In this document: piece after piece, positions 49,252 to 57,947 of the stretch | How positions within the stretch are numbered: the first letter of the stretch is position 1 | Layout of the letters: each line of letters starts with the position of its first letter | Assembly (NCBI GenBank): GCA_003167255.1 | Contig: PMTR01000165.1 | Location: 47,867-108,079, forward strand | Origin: Bryobacterales bacterium | GTDB taxonomy: Bacteria > Acidobacteriota > Terriglobia > Bryobacterales > Bryobacteraceae | DNA length: 60,213 nt | Direction of reading: 5' to 3' | Notes under the pieces: model-generated | Seen by the model: only the letters and a program-made list of their open reading frames with translations | What the model was told of the DNA's origin: nothing | The model's database searches: none | Translations under genes and position numbers: made by a program

Positions 49252-49479
49252 TTAGCGCTTCGGCGCGAAGGCACGATCCAGTTTCGCCAGAAGAGCCAGG
49301 CCTGTCCGCCTGGAACCGCGCGCGGCCATCGCCCGGAAGCGGATCTCGCCGTCATGTTCGGCCAACGCCACGGTGGCCAGTTCATCCATCAGGCGGTTGA
49401 TGCTGATGCCTCTGGCTTTCGCCAGTGTGCGCAACCTGGCATGTTTGCTTTCGGGAATTCGAATGGTCAGCGTGCTCAT
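49252..49479 (-). CDS. Ribbon-helix-helix (CopG/HicB-like) protein
   Basis: The 75-residue protein starts MSTLTIRIPESKHARLRTLA and then has GISINRLMDELATVALAEHD, the strand-helix-helix pattern of ribbon-helix-helix regulators such as antitoxins. No toxin gene is adjacent; the gene upstream is the TPR regulator, with a four-base gap to its stop. It may be an orphan antitoxin or a simple repressor. Confidence 0.72.
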   Translation of the reverse strand: MSTLTIRIPESKHARLRTLAKARGISINRLMDELATVALAEHDGEIRFRAMAARGSRRTGLALLAKLDRAFAPKR

Positions 49480-49483
49480 GGCT

Positions 49484-51355
49484 TCATTCGGCCAAGCCGG
49501 TCCTTTTCAGCAGCTCGGCATACCGCGGATCGCCGCGCAGCGGGTCCATCGCGGGATGCACTTTGAGAAACCACACGCTCCGCTGCTCGTAGGCGCGGTT
49601 CAGCCGTTGGAAAGCCGTGTCGCGATCGCCCAGTGCCGCATACATCGCCGCCAGATCGAAAGCGCTGGTGGGCGACTCACCGGCCTTGGGATTTTCGAGC
49701 GAGGCCAGCATTTTTCGAGCCTCGCCCTGCCTGCCCATGGTAGCGAGCAGAAGTGCGATATGTGAATTCACCTGGTCCGGTATCTTCGGGAGCGCCAGTT
49801 GGTATTCGGCCATGGCTTTGTCGAACTGGCGTTTCTCTTGCCACACCGCGCCGACGAGCGGGTGTATGGCGATGAGATCCGGGTGCAGATCGCGGACTTT
49901 GAGGAACTGCCGCAGAGCGTCATCGTACCGGCGGGCCATGTAATAGGCCAGCGCCGTCCCTACCCCAGGCGCCAGCGGATCCAGGCTCTCGGCGGTGCGG
50001 TGCTCCGCGATGGCTTCCGGGAAACGTCCCCGCGCCAACAGCACGGTGCCTAGCCATCTGTGGTTGCCTGCATTCTGCGGCATCAACTCAACAGCCTTGC
50101 GAAGCTCCCGTTCTCCCTTGTTCCAATCGAGCATAATCAAGCTGTCGACGAATCCCTGGGCGGCATAGGCGCGGCTGCACGCCGGATCCAGCTCGAGCGC
50201 AATGGCTGCGTCGGCCTTGGCTCTGGAGGCGTAATCGGGTGGCTCATGCGCGAAGTTCACAGCGCCACTGGCATACTCGCTGGCGAGCGCGGCGTACGCA
50301 TCGGCATATTGGGGATCGTGCTCGATTGCCTGGTTCAAATATGTGATGGCTTGATCGAACGCGTCACGCGTACCCTTGGCGCGGTACGCACGAGCCTTCA
50401 AATAGAGATCGTAGGCCTGCGGATCGGGCGTCCGGCGGCTGGCAGCCGCGCTCCCCGGCCGCAACACTGCCACAACCGGGGGAACCATCTCGTTTTCCAG
50501 CCGGCCCAGTTCCGGCATTGCGCCGTCGGACATCCGCGAGAAAATGTGATAGCCGTCGGCGGAGCGGTTCACCTGTACCGTGAGCCGGAGCTTGCCGTCG
50601 AGGTACTGCAGGCTCCCCTCGATTACCGCATCGGCGTCCAGGCGCCGTCCGATCTCGCGGATGTCGGCGCCTTTGCCTTTGAACTGGAACGCCGACGTCC
50701 GCGCCACCACGCGCAGAGACGGTATCTGCGCCAGCGCATCGGTGAGCTGTTCGGTGATGCCATCGGCTAGATATTCATTGTGCGCGTCGCCCGTGAGATT
50801 CTCGAATGGAAGCACCACCACGGAGCGGATGGCGGACTTCCCGGGATGCCAGTACCGCGCGGCCAGGATAGCGCCCGCCGCTGCTATCGCCAGCGCCAGC
50901 GCCACCATCTTGACCAGCTTGTACCGCGGCGCCGCGCGCGCAGGGGACGGTGCTGGCAGGGCTTCGACCGTTTCGACGGCCGGCCGGAGGTGCGACTGAA
51001 GGATGGGAACATATCCGCGCCCGGGCAGTTCGATTAGCCACGGGTCAGCCGCGCCGGCGCTCTCATAATGGTCCGCCAGAGCTCGGCGCAGCCGGCTCAT
51101 CTCCACGCGCACGGTTGCCTCAATCCGGGGATCGAACGAGGTGGGCTTCTCGAACACATCGAGCGCGATTCCGTACTCGGTCACCTGGCCGGCATGACCG
51201 GCAAGCTTCTGCTCCACCAAGTATCGAAGGAGTTGGCCGCGGCGCCGCGCGGCGAACAGTGGCAGCGCGAGGAGGTGCTCCAGGTAGCCCCGAAAATCGG
51301 CCACCCGGGCCGGATCCAGCTCCGCAGAGCCCGAGCCCGCGCTCGCCACATCCAT
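49484..51355 (-). CDS. Winged-helix/TPR membrane regulator, second copy
   Basis: The 623-residue protein has an N-terminal DNA-binding-like segment (RRGQLLRYLVEQKLAGHAGQ, TVRVEMSRLRRALADHYES), a membrane segment (about 144-166), a TolB/FlgO-like domain (VVVLPFENLTGDAHNEYLAD) and about seven TPR units. It differs from the 19887-22118 protein in its winged-helix subtype, which lacks the classical CadC wing. It probably senses or binds through its TPR part in the periplasm or cytoplasm. Its start is divergent from the PEP-CTERM gene by about 130 bases, so it may regulate it. Confidence 0.8.
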   Translation of the reverse strand: MDVASAGSGSAELDPARVADFRGYLEHLLALPLFAARRRGQLLRYLVEQKLAGHAGQVTEYGIALDVFEKPTSFDPRIEATVRVEMSRLRRALADHYESAGAADPWLIELPGRGYVPILQSHLRPAVETVEALPAPSPARAAPRYKLVKMVALALAIAAAGAILAARYWHPGKSAIRSVVVLPFENLTGDAHNEYLADGITEQLTDALAQIPSLRVVARTSAFQFKGKGADIREIGRRLDADAVIEGSLQYLDGKLRLTVQVNRSADGYHIFSRMSDGAMPELGRLENEMVPPVVAVLRPGSAAASRRTPDPQAYDLYLKARAYRAKGTRDAFDQAITYLNQAIEHDPQYADAYAALASEYASGAVNFAHEPPDYASRAKADAAIALELDPACSRAYAAQGFVDSLIMLDWNKGERELRKAVELMPQNAGNHRWLGTVLLARGRFPEAIAEHRTAESLDPLAPGVGTALAYYMARRYDDALRQFLKVRDLHPDLIAIHPLVGAVWQEKRQFDKAMAEYQLALPKIPDQVNSHIALLLATMGRQGEARKMLASLENPKAGESPTSAFDLAAMYAALGDRDTAFQRLNRAYEQRSVWFLKVHPAMDPLRGDPRYAELLKRTGLAE

Positions 51356-51483
51356 ACTTTTTGACTCTGTGGCTCAGCATATCACATTGAAACTACGGCC
51401 CTGAAACGTTTCGTACCTACAGAAACTGGAGTTGCAGGCGGAATCCTGGCAATATCCCAGAGGCAGATTCGAAAGGACACCTA

Positions 51484-52191
51484 ATGACACCGGCAAGATC
51501 AGTTTCAACCATCGGCAGCTTCGTGTTCGCGGTCTTGTGTTCGCCGCTAAACGCGGGAACAATCGACCTCAGCACCGGACCCGCGAACTGGACTGTATCC
51601 ATCCCCAGCGCCGGAGTCTCCAACGCGACTCCTTTCGGCAACGGCGGCAGCGACGGCACGAATCTTAAACTCGACAGCGTGGGCAACGGCTCTGGCACTT
51701 GGGTGACCGGGGGAAGTTTCGGCACGTTCGACGGATTCTGGGTCGCCGATTTGACCTTCACCATTCCCGCCGGCGCCACCGGAGTGACCCTCAGCTTCTC
51801 AGGCTTGCATGTCGACGATCGCGCGGTCGTCAGTCTCAATGGCGCGAGCTTTGCCAGCTTGGGAGGTGGTGGCGGAGGATTAGGAGAGATGATGTTCGTC
51901 GATGGCGGCCCTAACAATTCATATACCTTCCTGCAAAACTTGACGGGAACCCTGACGAGTGGCTTCAACATCGGTGGACCGAACACGATTGAATGGATTA
52001 TCAACAATACAGGCAATGGGATCAGCGGAGCGCCCCACGGCCTATCGGGCGGAGATTACACTAGCTTCGCGTTGGACGGCACTCTCTCATACTCGCCGGG
52101 TGATACGTCCACGCCGGAGCCGGGATCAATGGGCCTGATCGCGGCAGGTCTCGCGTTGGTTGCCGGGCGGGCAGTTCGAAGACGTCCGTGA
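51484..52191 (+). CDS. PEP-CTERM secreted protein, second copy
   Basis: The 235-residue protein has a signal peptide (SFVFAVLCSPLNAG) and a Gly/Ser/Asn-rich beta body. The C-terminus is TPEPGSMGLIAAGLALVAG with a terminal RRRP, the PEP-CTERM export signal. No exosortase is in the window. Upstream lies the divergent TPR regulator. Confidence 0.88.
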   Translation: MTPARSVSTIGSFVFAVLCSPLNAGTIDLSTGPANWTVSIPSAGVSNATPFGNGGSDGTNLKLDSVGNGSGTWVTGGSFGTFDGFWVADLTFTIPAGATGVTLSFSGLHVDDRAVVSLNGASFASLGGGGGGLGEMMFVDGGPNNSYTFLQNLTGTLTSGFNIGGPNTIEWIINNTGNGISGAPHGLSGGDYTSFALDGTLSYSPGDTSTPEPGSMGLIAAGLALVAGRAVRRRP

Positions 52192-52204
52192 TGCTCGCCG
52201 CGCA

Positions 52205-52376
52205 GTGGGGCGGCCAATCCTGGCCGCAGCCGGCTTTAGCCGGCGACTGCGGCTCCGAAGACTCGTTCACCGCGCGAAAAAGCCGCCTAAAAGGCGGCTG
52301 CGGGCAAGGTTGCCCGCCCCACGAACAGTGAGGTCCCCCGCAGGCCCTCTGCAACAGGCCAGGGGGCCTGTCCCAC
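52205..52376. repeat. Interspersed intergenic repeat, long divergent copy
   Basis: Begins GTGGGGCGGCCAATC, ends GGCCTGTCCCAC, and holds the AGCCGGCTTTAGCCGGC palindrome plus a second hairpin around AAGCCGCC/GGCGGCT. The ends match those of 55208-55359, but the middle differs. It lies between convergent genes (PEP-CTERM and M3 peptidase). Confidence 0.78.
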
Positions 52377-52377
52377 T

Positions 52378-54426
52378 CTACGCCAGTCCCGACCTCTCCA
52401 GCAACGCCCGCGGATCGGGTTCGCGGCCCATAAAGCTGCGGTATAGTTCCGCCGGATCGTCGCTATCGCCTTTGGCCAGGATCTTCTCGCGAAACTCGTG
52501 GCCGATTTCGGGGCTGAAGATGCCGTGCTCGCGGAACCGCGTGAAGGCGTCGGCGTCCAGCACTTCCGCCCACTTGTAGGAATAATACGCCGCGCCGTAA
52601 CCCACCGGGCTGGCGAACAGGTGGCTGAAGGCGGCGATCATGGCGTGCCACGGCGGCAACGGCGCGGGGCTGTAATCAGCCAGCACGCGCCGCGTGTACT
52701 CCACCACATCGCCGTCGCGCTCCGGCGAGTAGATGCGGTGCAGCAGCAGGTCCATAAAGCCGAAGCCCAGTTGGCGCATCTGCGCGTTAGCGGCGCGGAA
52801 GGTGCGGGCGCGCTTCATTTTCTGGAACAGATCCTCGGGCACCGCCTCGCCGGTTTCCCAATGGCGCGCGAACAGGTCCAGCGCGGCGCGCTCCCAACAC
52901 CAGTTTTCCATGATCTGCGAAGGCAGCTCGACGAAGTCCCAGGCCACGCTGGTGCCGGCCATGGAGCGGATCTCCACCCGGCTCAGCAGCAGGTGCAGCA
53001 GATGTCCGAACTCGTGAAAGATGGTCTCGACGTCGCGGTGGGTAAGCAGCGCCGGCTTACCGCCGATGGGCTGGCTCAGATTGCCGCAGATCAGCCCCAG
53101 GTGCGGCTCGAAGCGGCCCTCTTGGATTGGGCCGCCGACCATCAGCCCGTCCATCCAGGCGCCGCCGCGCTTGTTCTCGCGCGGATACCAGTCGGCGTAG
53201 AAGCCGCCCAACAGCGCTCCGGTTTCATCCTGGACGTTGTAGTAGCGGACTGCCGCATCCCATGCCGGGACGCCGGCCTCTTCGGTTACGCGGATGCCGT
53301 AGAGCCGCCCCACCAGTTCGAACATCCCGGCGACCACGCGTTCCAGCGGGAAGTAAGGCCGCAGGGTTTCTTCGTCGAAATCGTAGAGCGCGGCGCGCTG
53401 TTTCTCCGCGTAGTAGGCCACGTCCCAGGGCTCGAGCTCGGGCGCACCGGGGCCTTCGAGCGAGCGGCGGTATTCGAACAGCTCGCGGTTCTCCTCGCGG
53501 AAGCGGCGCTCGGTTTTTCGCTTGAGGTCTTCCAGAAACGCCATGGCGCGCGCGCCGTTGTGAGCCATGCGGTCTTCGAGCACCAGGTCGGCGAAATCGG
53601 CGAAGCCTAGCAGGCGGGCCTTTTCGCGGCGCAGTTCCAGGATGCGGTTGATCAGCGGCCGGTTGTCGCGCCCTTGCTCGGTCGAGCGCACGGCAAAGGC
53701 TTGGTAGAGCTGGCGGCGCACCGCGGCATTGTCGAGGTAGGTCAGCACGGCCAGGTAATCGGGCGCCTGCAGGGTGAAGCGCCAGCCCTCCAGTCCCTTG
53801 CGTTGGGCGCTCTCGCGCGCCGCCGCGATGGCGCTTGCAGGCAAGCCGGCGAGACCGGCTTCCGTCGGGAGGACCAGTTCGAAGGCGTTGGTGGAATCGA
53901 GGACGTTTTCAGAAAACTTGGTGGTGATCTGGGTCAGTTCGACGTCGATCTCTTCGAGGCGTTGCTTGCCGGCCGGGTCGAGGTCGGCGCCATGGCGGCG
54001 GAAGGCCTCGATGGTTTTTTCGAGGAAGCGGTGGCGCACGCGGCCGGCGGCCTGAGCTTCGGGGGTGGCCGCGAATGCCTGTATGGCGCGCCACAATCCG
54101 GCGTCCAGCGGGATGCCGGAGTAGAACGCGCTGACTTCCGGCTGTACGGCGTTGAAGGCGGCGCGCAGTTCCGGATAGGTGGCTACGGCTTCCAGGTGGC
54201 GGACCACCGACATGGCCCAATCGAGCGATTCGGTGAACCGGTCGAGCACCGCCATGGTGTTGGCGAAGGTGCGCGGGCCGGGTTCCGCATAGATGGCGGC
54301 CAGCCGTTGGCGCGCCTCGAGCAACAGTTCGGCGCAGGCCGGCTCCACGTGAGCGGCTTGAATGCGGTCGAAGGGAATGCGGAACTGGACCGAAAGGAGC
54401 GGGTTGGGGGGTTCGGAAGGCGACAT
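52378..54426 (-). CDS. M3 family oligopeptidase (PrlC/Dcp type)
   Basis: About 682 residues from the ATG at 54426 (MSPSEPPN); the longer frame overlaps the divergent gene and reads as non-family sequence. The zinc site is HEFGHLLHLLLSR (H471-E472-F473-G474-H475), with an expected downstream Glu in FVELPSQIMENWCWE. This matches M3 oligopeptidases that cut short peptides in the cytoplasm. No signal peptide is visible. The divergent 2H gene begins 54 bases away, so both promoters share this space. Confidence 0.94.
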   Translation of the reverse strand: MSPSEPPNPLLSVQFRIPFDRIQAAHVEPACAELLLEARQRLAAIYAEPGPRTFANTMAVLDRFTESLDWAMSVVRHLEAVATYPELRAAFNAVQPEVSAFYSGIPLDAGLWRAIQAFAATPEAQAAGRVRHRFLEKTIEAFRRHGADLDPAGKQRLEEIDVELTQITTKFSENVLDSTNAFELVLPTEAGLAGLPASAIAAARESAQRKGLEGWRFTLQAPDYLAVLTYLDNAAVRRQLYQAFAVRSTEQGRDNRPLINRILELRREKARLLGFADFADLVLEDRMAHNGARAMAFLEDLKRKTERRFREENRELFEYRRSLEGPGAPELEPWDVAYYAEKQRAALYDFDEETLRPYFPLERVVAGMFELVGRLYGIRVTEEAGVPAWDAAVRYYNVQDETGALLGGFYADWYPRENKRGGAWMDGLMVGGPIQEGRFEPHLGLICGNLSQPIGGKPALLTHRDVETIFHEFGHLLHLLLSRVEIRSMAGTSVAWDFVELPSQIMENWCWERAALDLFARHWETGEAVPEDLFQKMKRARTFRAANAQMRQLGFGFMDLLLHRIYSPERDGDVVEYTRRVLADYSPAPLPPWHAMIAAFSHLFASPVGYGAAYYSYKWAEVLDADAFTRFREHGIFSPEIGHEFREKILAKGDSDDPAELYRSFMGREPDPRALLERSGLA

Positions 54427-54480
54427 CCTATCCAGCGTACCAGCAGCGGGGCGGCGCAATATGGTTACCATAGAAAGTGC

Positions 54481-55053
54481 ATGCATTCCGACCCTATGGA
54501 GGGCCCCAGTCGCATCCCGCCAGACCAGCGGCTGAACGTCTTGGCCCTCGTCATGTATATCCCCGGCCCGCTGGGGATTTTTCTGGATGACCTGCGCCGC
54601 GAGCTGGCTCCGCACTGCAACCCGCACGCGCACGTGAGCGTGCTGCCGCCACGGTCGGTGGCAGTGTCATGGGAAGCGGCCTCCCAGCAGGCCCGCGCCC
54701 TGACGGAAAGCTGGCCGGCCTTCGACGTCGAGCTGACCGGCATCCGGATTTTCCCCGTGACCGAGGTCATCTATATCGAGTTGGGCGCCGGAGCCGGCCA
54801 GTTGCGGCGCATGCACGCGGCCATGAGCACCGGCGCGCTGGAATTTCCGGAGCCGTTCCCCTACCATCCGCACATCACCCTGGCACAGGAGCTTCCACAC
54901 GAGCAGGTGGCGGCCGCCGACGAGTTGGCGCGGCGGCGCTGGCGCGAATTCGAGGGGGAGCGGCGGTTCCAGGCGGCCAGGGCCACTTTTGTGCAAAACA
55001 CCCTGGGAAACTGCTGGCTCGACCTGGCCGAGTATTCGCTAAGGAAAACTTAG
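54481..55053 (+). CDS. 2H phosphoesterase (2'-5' RNA ligase family)
   Basis: The 190-residue protein has two conserved HxT/S motifs, HAHVSVLP and HPHITLAQ, that form the 2H active site. The start is ATG 54481; upstream in-frame sequence belongs to the opposite strand gene. Members act on 2',3'-cyclic phosphates or 2'-5'-linked nucleotides. It is divergent from the M3 peptidase. The substrate cannot be deduced. Confidence 0.9.
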   Translation: MHSDPMEGPSRIPPDQRLNVLALVMYIPGPLGIFLDDLRRELAPHCNPHAHVSVLPPRSVAVSWEAASQQARALTESWPAFDVELTGIRIFPVTEVIYIELGAGAGQLRRMHAAMSTGALEFPEPFPYHPHITLAQELPHEQVAAADELARRRWREFEGERRFQAARATFVQNTLGNCWLDLAEYSLRKT

Positions 55054-55094
55054 GACCGCCGCAAGAATAACTTCACATTGGCTGACCGGCAGAT

Positions 55095-55159
55095 GTGGCG
55101 CACGCACTCGTGCGTGCCGCGTCGACACTCGTGTCGACGCCTCGCGGGCGGTGCGCCAC
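55095..55159. repeat. Second-family intergenic repeat with perfect GTGGCGCAC/GTGCGCCAC ends
   Basis: A 65-base element with nine-base perfect terminal inverted repeats and an inner palindrome, CGTCGACACTCGTGTCGACG. It is inverted relative to 19658-19728. It occupies the start of the 435-base gap between the 2H gene and the response regulator, just ahead of the larger repeat. Confidence 0.75.
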
Positions 55160-55207
55160 AACCGCAACTGCAAAGTTATTATTGCGTGAACCCTTAGCGC
55201 CGGCCGA

Positions 55208-55359
55208 GTGGGGCGGCCAATTCTGGCCGCAGCCGGCTTCAGCCGGCTCCCGGTTCTGCCCAGCCCGCCCGGCGACATCCAGGCGCCTCCACTTTTTCAT
55301 GAAATTTCGCGGGCCTAAGGCCCTCAGCGGCAGACCACAAAAGCGATGGTCTGTCCCAC
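55208..55359. repeat. 152-bp interspersed intergenic repeat, copy 2 (inverted)
   Basis: Same length as, and closely similar to, 3121-3272 when reverse-complemented. It shares GGCCAGAATTGGCC, the AGCCGGCTGAAGCCGGC palindrome, and the GTGGGACAGACCATCG end. The remainder of the gap (55360-55489) shows only a leader with AGGA near the next start. Confidence 0.85.
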
Positions 55360-55489
55360 CTTCGCTAGGGAAAACTTGGCGAATACTTGAGATCTCTTTC
55401 TCCCAAAAGCAACTATCCCATTCACGGCGTAGCGCCGATAGAGGGAATAGAAGCGCCCGCCCGGCGGTGTGCTTCAGGATAAATAATTC

Positions 55490-56149
55490 GTGGAAACTGT
55501 CGCGGTATGTGATACGGAGCCGATTGCCATCGAAGGCTTGCGAAGCCTGTTGGAATCGGCGGATGGCTTGCGCGTAGTCGCTGCCGAGACCTCATTGGTG
55601 GAGGGAATGGATGCGGCCTGCGATCTGCAGCCATCCATCCTGGTGGTGGACAAGGACTTCGGCACGCGCGCTGTGATGGACTGCCTGAGGACCTTGCACA
55701 AGGCCGGCGCCCGGACCGCGGTGGTGGTTTGGGGCGGGTCGATACCGGAAGCGGAAGCGCTGCGGTTTCTGCAGGCAGGCGCGGCGGGGGTGATTCGCAA
55801 GACGGCTTCCCTCCAATTGCTGTTGAGTTGCCTGCGGTCGGTGGCGGCCGGCACGACGTGGATGGAAAAAGACCTGCTGCGCGAGCCGGACCGGCCGGTC
55901 CGGCTGGCGCGAAGCCCGCTGACCGCGCGGGAGCTACAGGTGATGGAGTTGGTGGAACGCGGGATGAAGAATAAGGATATCGGCACGTCACTGGGAATCC
56001 GGACGGGCACGGTGAAGATTCACCTGAAGCACATTTTCGAGAAGACCGGCATCCGCGGCCGCTACGGGCTGGCCCTGTCAGGGCTGAAGGAGAAGGGCCT
56101 GCTTTCGGTGACAGCGCTGGAGGCCGTATCGGCGGTAAGGAATCAGTGA
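55490..56149 (+). CDS. NarL/FixJ-family response regulator
   Basis: The 219-residue protein starts at GTG 55490 and has a receiver-like domain with the phospho-acceptor D54 in LVVDKDFG and Lys in GVIRKTASLQ. The LuxR-type helix-turn-helix follows (LTARELQVMELVERGMKNKD, then IGTSLGIRTGTVKIHLKHIF). No histidine kinase is adjacent, so it is an orphan. The receiver is somewhat atypical at its N-terminus (a single acidic pair in CDTE). Targets are unknown. Confidence 0.9.
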   Translation: METVAVCDTEPIAIEGLRSLLESADGLRVVAAETSLVEGMDAACDLQPSILVVDKDFGTRAVMDCLRTLHKAGARTAVVVWGGSIPEAEALRFLQAGAAGVIRKTASLQLLLSCLRSVAAGTTWMEKDLLREPDRPVRLARSPLTARELQVMELVERGMKNKDIGTSLGIRTGTVKIHLKHIFEKTGIRGRYGLALSGLKEKGLLSVTALEAVSAVRNQ

Positions 56150-56202
56150 TTTAGCGTTCCGGTTCTGCAAGGGCTCCGATCCGAGCCGCGCGCGTACAGT
56201 AC

Positions 56203-56226
56203 GTGGGGCAGGCGCTTTCGCCTGCC
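56203..56226. repeat. GTGGGGCAGGCGCTTTCGCCTGCC hairpin element, copy 2
   Basis: The stem GGCAGGCG pairs with CGCCTGCC, enclosing CTTT. It lies between convergent genes, the response regulator and the cyclophilin-FKBP gene, and could act as a shared terminator. It is almost the same as 49212-49235. Confidence 0.75.
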
Positions 56227-56257
56227 AACCGATTTTCCACAGCACGTTTCCTGGCGG

Positions 56258-57364
56258 TCAGGGAACTAACACCTCAACGTCATAGACCAGAAGGGCGTTG
56301 GGCGAAATCACGAAGCGGCGCTGGCCCCGGGTTTCAGGCGGGTAAAGGCCGGCGCGGCCGTAGCCCAAGGAGGCCGGCACAATGACCACGCAACGTTCGC
56401 CCGGCTGCATCGTCGAGATCACGCTATCCAGGCCGGAGTTGAGTTTGGTCTTACCCGGCTCCACGCTGAAGACCTGCGGTGGATCGATAAAACCGGGAAC
56501 GCCGCGCTCGCCACTGGCGAAGGAGACGACATCGAGCGGCGGACCAAGCCGCCCAAGCACGTCTCCCACATAGCGGACTTCGCTACCGCGGTAACGCACC
56601 CGCAATGGGCCGCCGCCGGCGGGCGCACCTTGGTCCCCTGTAGCTCGCGACGCGGCCAGCCGCTCCGTCAGAACTCCGCCGGCCGGCCCGCTAGCCTTCG
56701 GATAGTTGCTCGCGATCCAGTCGAGCTCCACCAGCCGCTTCTTTTCCGTTTGCTCGGCCGCGCGCTGCTCGGCCGCCTGAAGCAGGGCGTGGAAGGATTC
56801 CGTGGTCGGGTGGAAGGCCTGGGCCTTCGAGCCGGCGCGCAGGATGCGCACGCTCTCCACCACGTCGCCCTGCACGATGCGCATCACGACATCGAGCCCC
56901 TCCACGACGCCACCGAAGACCGTGAAATCGCCGTCCAGGTAGGAGCGATCGCCCAGCATGATGCAGAACTGAGAGGCATTGGTGCCCGGCCCGCCGTTGG
57001 CCATGTTCAGCGCACCGGCGTGATTGTGGCTCAGCCTGGCGTGGATCTCGTTGGGAAAGGTGTAGCCGGGATTCCTGGCGCGATCCGACTGCGGGATGCC
57101 GGTCTGGATGACGTGGCCGGGTACCACCCGATGATAGATCGACCCGTCGTAGAAGGGCCGCCCGAGGTCGAAGGCGGCGTTGGCGATGGTGCCTTCGGCC
57201 AAGCCTACGAAGTTCGCGACGGCCAGTGGCGTCAGCTCGGGCTCAAACCGGGCGACAATCAGGCCCTTGGAAGTGCGGATCTCGGCATACAACCCGTCCG
57301 GGCGCGTCGCCTGGTTCGGCGCGGCCAGCAGCAGGGCCGCGGCCAGCGTTGTCAGCAAGTGCAT
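56258..57364 (-). CDS. Secreted cyclophilin-FKBP fusion peptidylprolyl isomerase
   Basis: The 368-residue protein has a signal-like N-terminus (LTTLAAALLLAAPNQA). A cyclophilin domain occupies about 28-180: SIYHRVVPGHVIQTGIPQSD, GALNMANGGPGTNASQFCIM and DGDFTVFGGVVEGLDVVMRI. A helical linker follows, then an FKBP-like domain (about 250-368) with LDSVISTMQPGERCVVIVP and ISPNALLVYDVEVL. The start at 57364 was chosen because the upstream part of the frame is antisense to the neighbouring genes. It would speed proline isomerisation of exported proteins. The pairing of both fold classes in one chain is unusual in bacteria. Confidence 0.88.
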   Translation of the reverse strand: MHLLTTLAAALLLAAPNQATRPDGLYAEIRTSKGLIVARFEPELTPLAVANFVGLAEGTIANAAFDLGRPFYDGSIYHRVVPGHVIQTGIPQSDRARNPGYTFPNEIHARLSHNHAGALNMANGGPGTNASQFCIMLGDRSYLDGDFTVFGGVVEGLDVVMRIVQGDVVESVRILRAGSKAQAFHPTTESFHALLQAAEQRAAEQTEKKRLVELDWIASNYPKASGPAGGVLTERLAASRATGDQGAPAGGGPLRVRYRGSEVRYVGDVLGRLGPPLDVVSFASGERGVPGFIDPPQVFSVEPGKTKLNSGLDSVISTMQPGERCVVIVPASLGYGRAGLYPPETRGQRRFVISPNALLVYDVEVLVP

Positions 57365-57378
57365 CGAGATCCATCTTA

Positions 57379-57942
57379 CTACCGCTCGGTTCGGGCGCCG
57401 AGGCCTTCGGCGATTTCCAGAAGCTTGGTTACGCTGTTCCAGTTTCGGCCGGTATAGGGGAGCTTGAGCGCCTTGTCGACGTGGGCCCACTTCAGTGCCG
57501 CACGCCCCTGGCCGTCGGGGAAATAAATGTAGAGCTCTCTTCCGCTGAAGTGCAGCTCGTCCGGCGCGCATTCGATGGCAAGCAGCTTGTCGCGCGCTTC
57601 CGGAGCGGGATCGGCGGCGAGAAAGGCCACCAGCAGTTTGGCGGGATTGATGCCGGTGCGCTTCTCGAAAGGGTTGCGGGCGATGACGTCTCTTAACTCG
57701 GGAGTCGTGCGCAGGATGACCGGGGGGCGGAAGGCGAACTGGCGTTCGATCGCGTCCTCGATCTTCCGGGCGAGCTTCACGAGGTCGGTGGCTTCGGTCT
57801 GGAAGACGACGTTGCCGCTTTGCACGTAGGTTTGCGGCTGGCGGAGCTTGAGAGATTCGTACAGGGCGCGGAGGGCGTCCATCCTGATCATGTTGTGGCC
57901 GCCGACGTTGACGCCGCGGAGCATCGAGATGACAGCGGGCAT
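57379..57942 (-). CDS. DUF1697 family protein
   Basis: The 187-residue protein begins MPAVISMLRGVNVGGHNMIR, followed by ALYESLKLRQPQTYVQSGNV, IEDAIERQFAFRPPVILRT and a final NWNSVTKLLEIA. This is the DUF1697 pattern of small cytoplasmic proteins of unknown function that resemble a tandem ferredoxin-like fold. It lies 14 bases from the cyclophilin-FKBP start and five bases from the ketosynthase stop, all on the same strand, so it may share their transcript. Confidence 0.9.
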   Translation of the reverse strand: MPAVISMLRGVNVGGHNMIRMDALRALYESLKLRQPQTYVQSGNVVFQTEATDLVKLARKIEDAIERQFAFRPPVILRTTPELRDVIARNPFEKRTGINPAKLLVAFLAADPAPEARDKLLAIECAPDELHFSGRELYIYFPDGQGRAALKWAHVDKALKLPYTGRNWNSVTKLLEIAEGLGARTER

Positions 57943-57947
57943 ACGGA

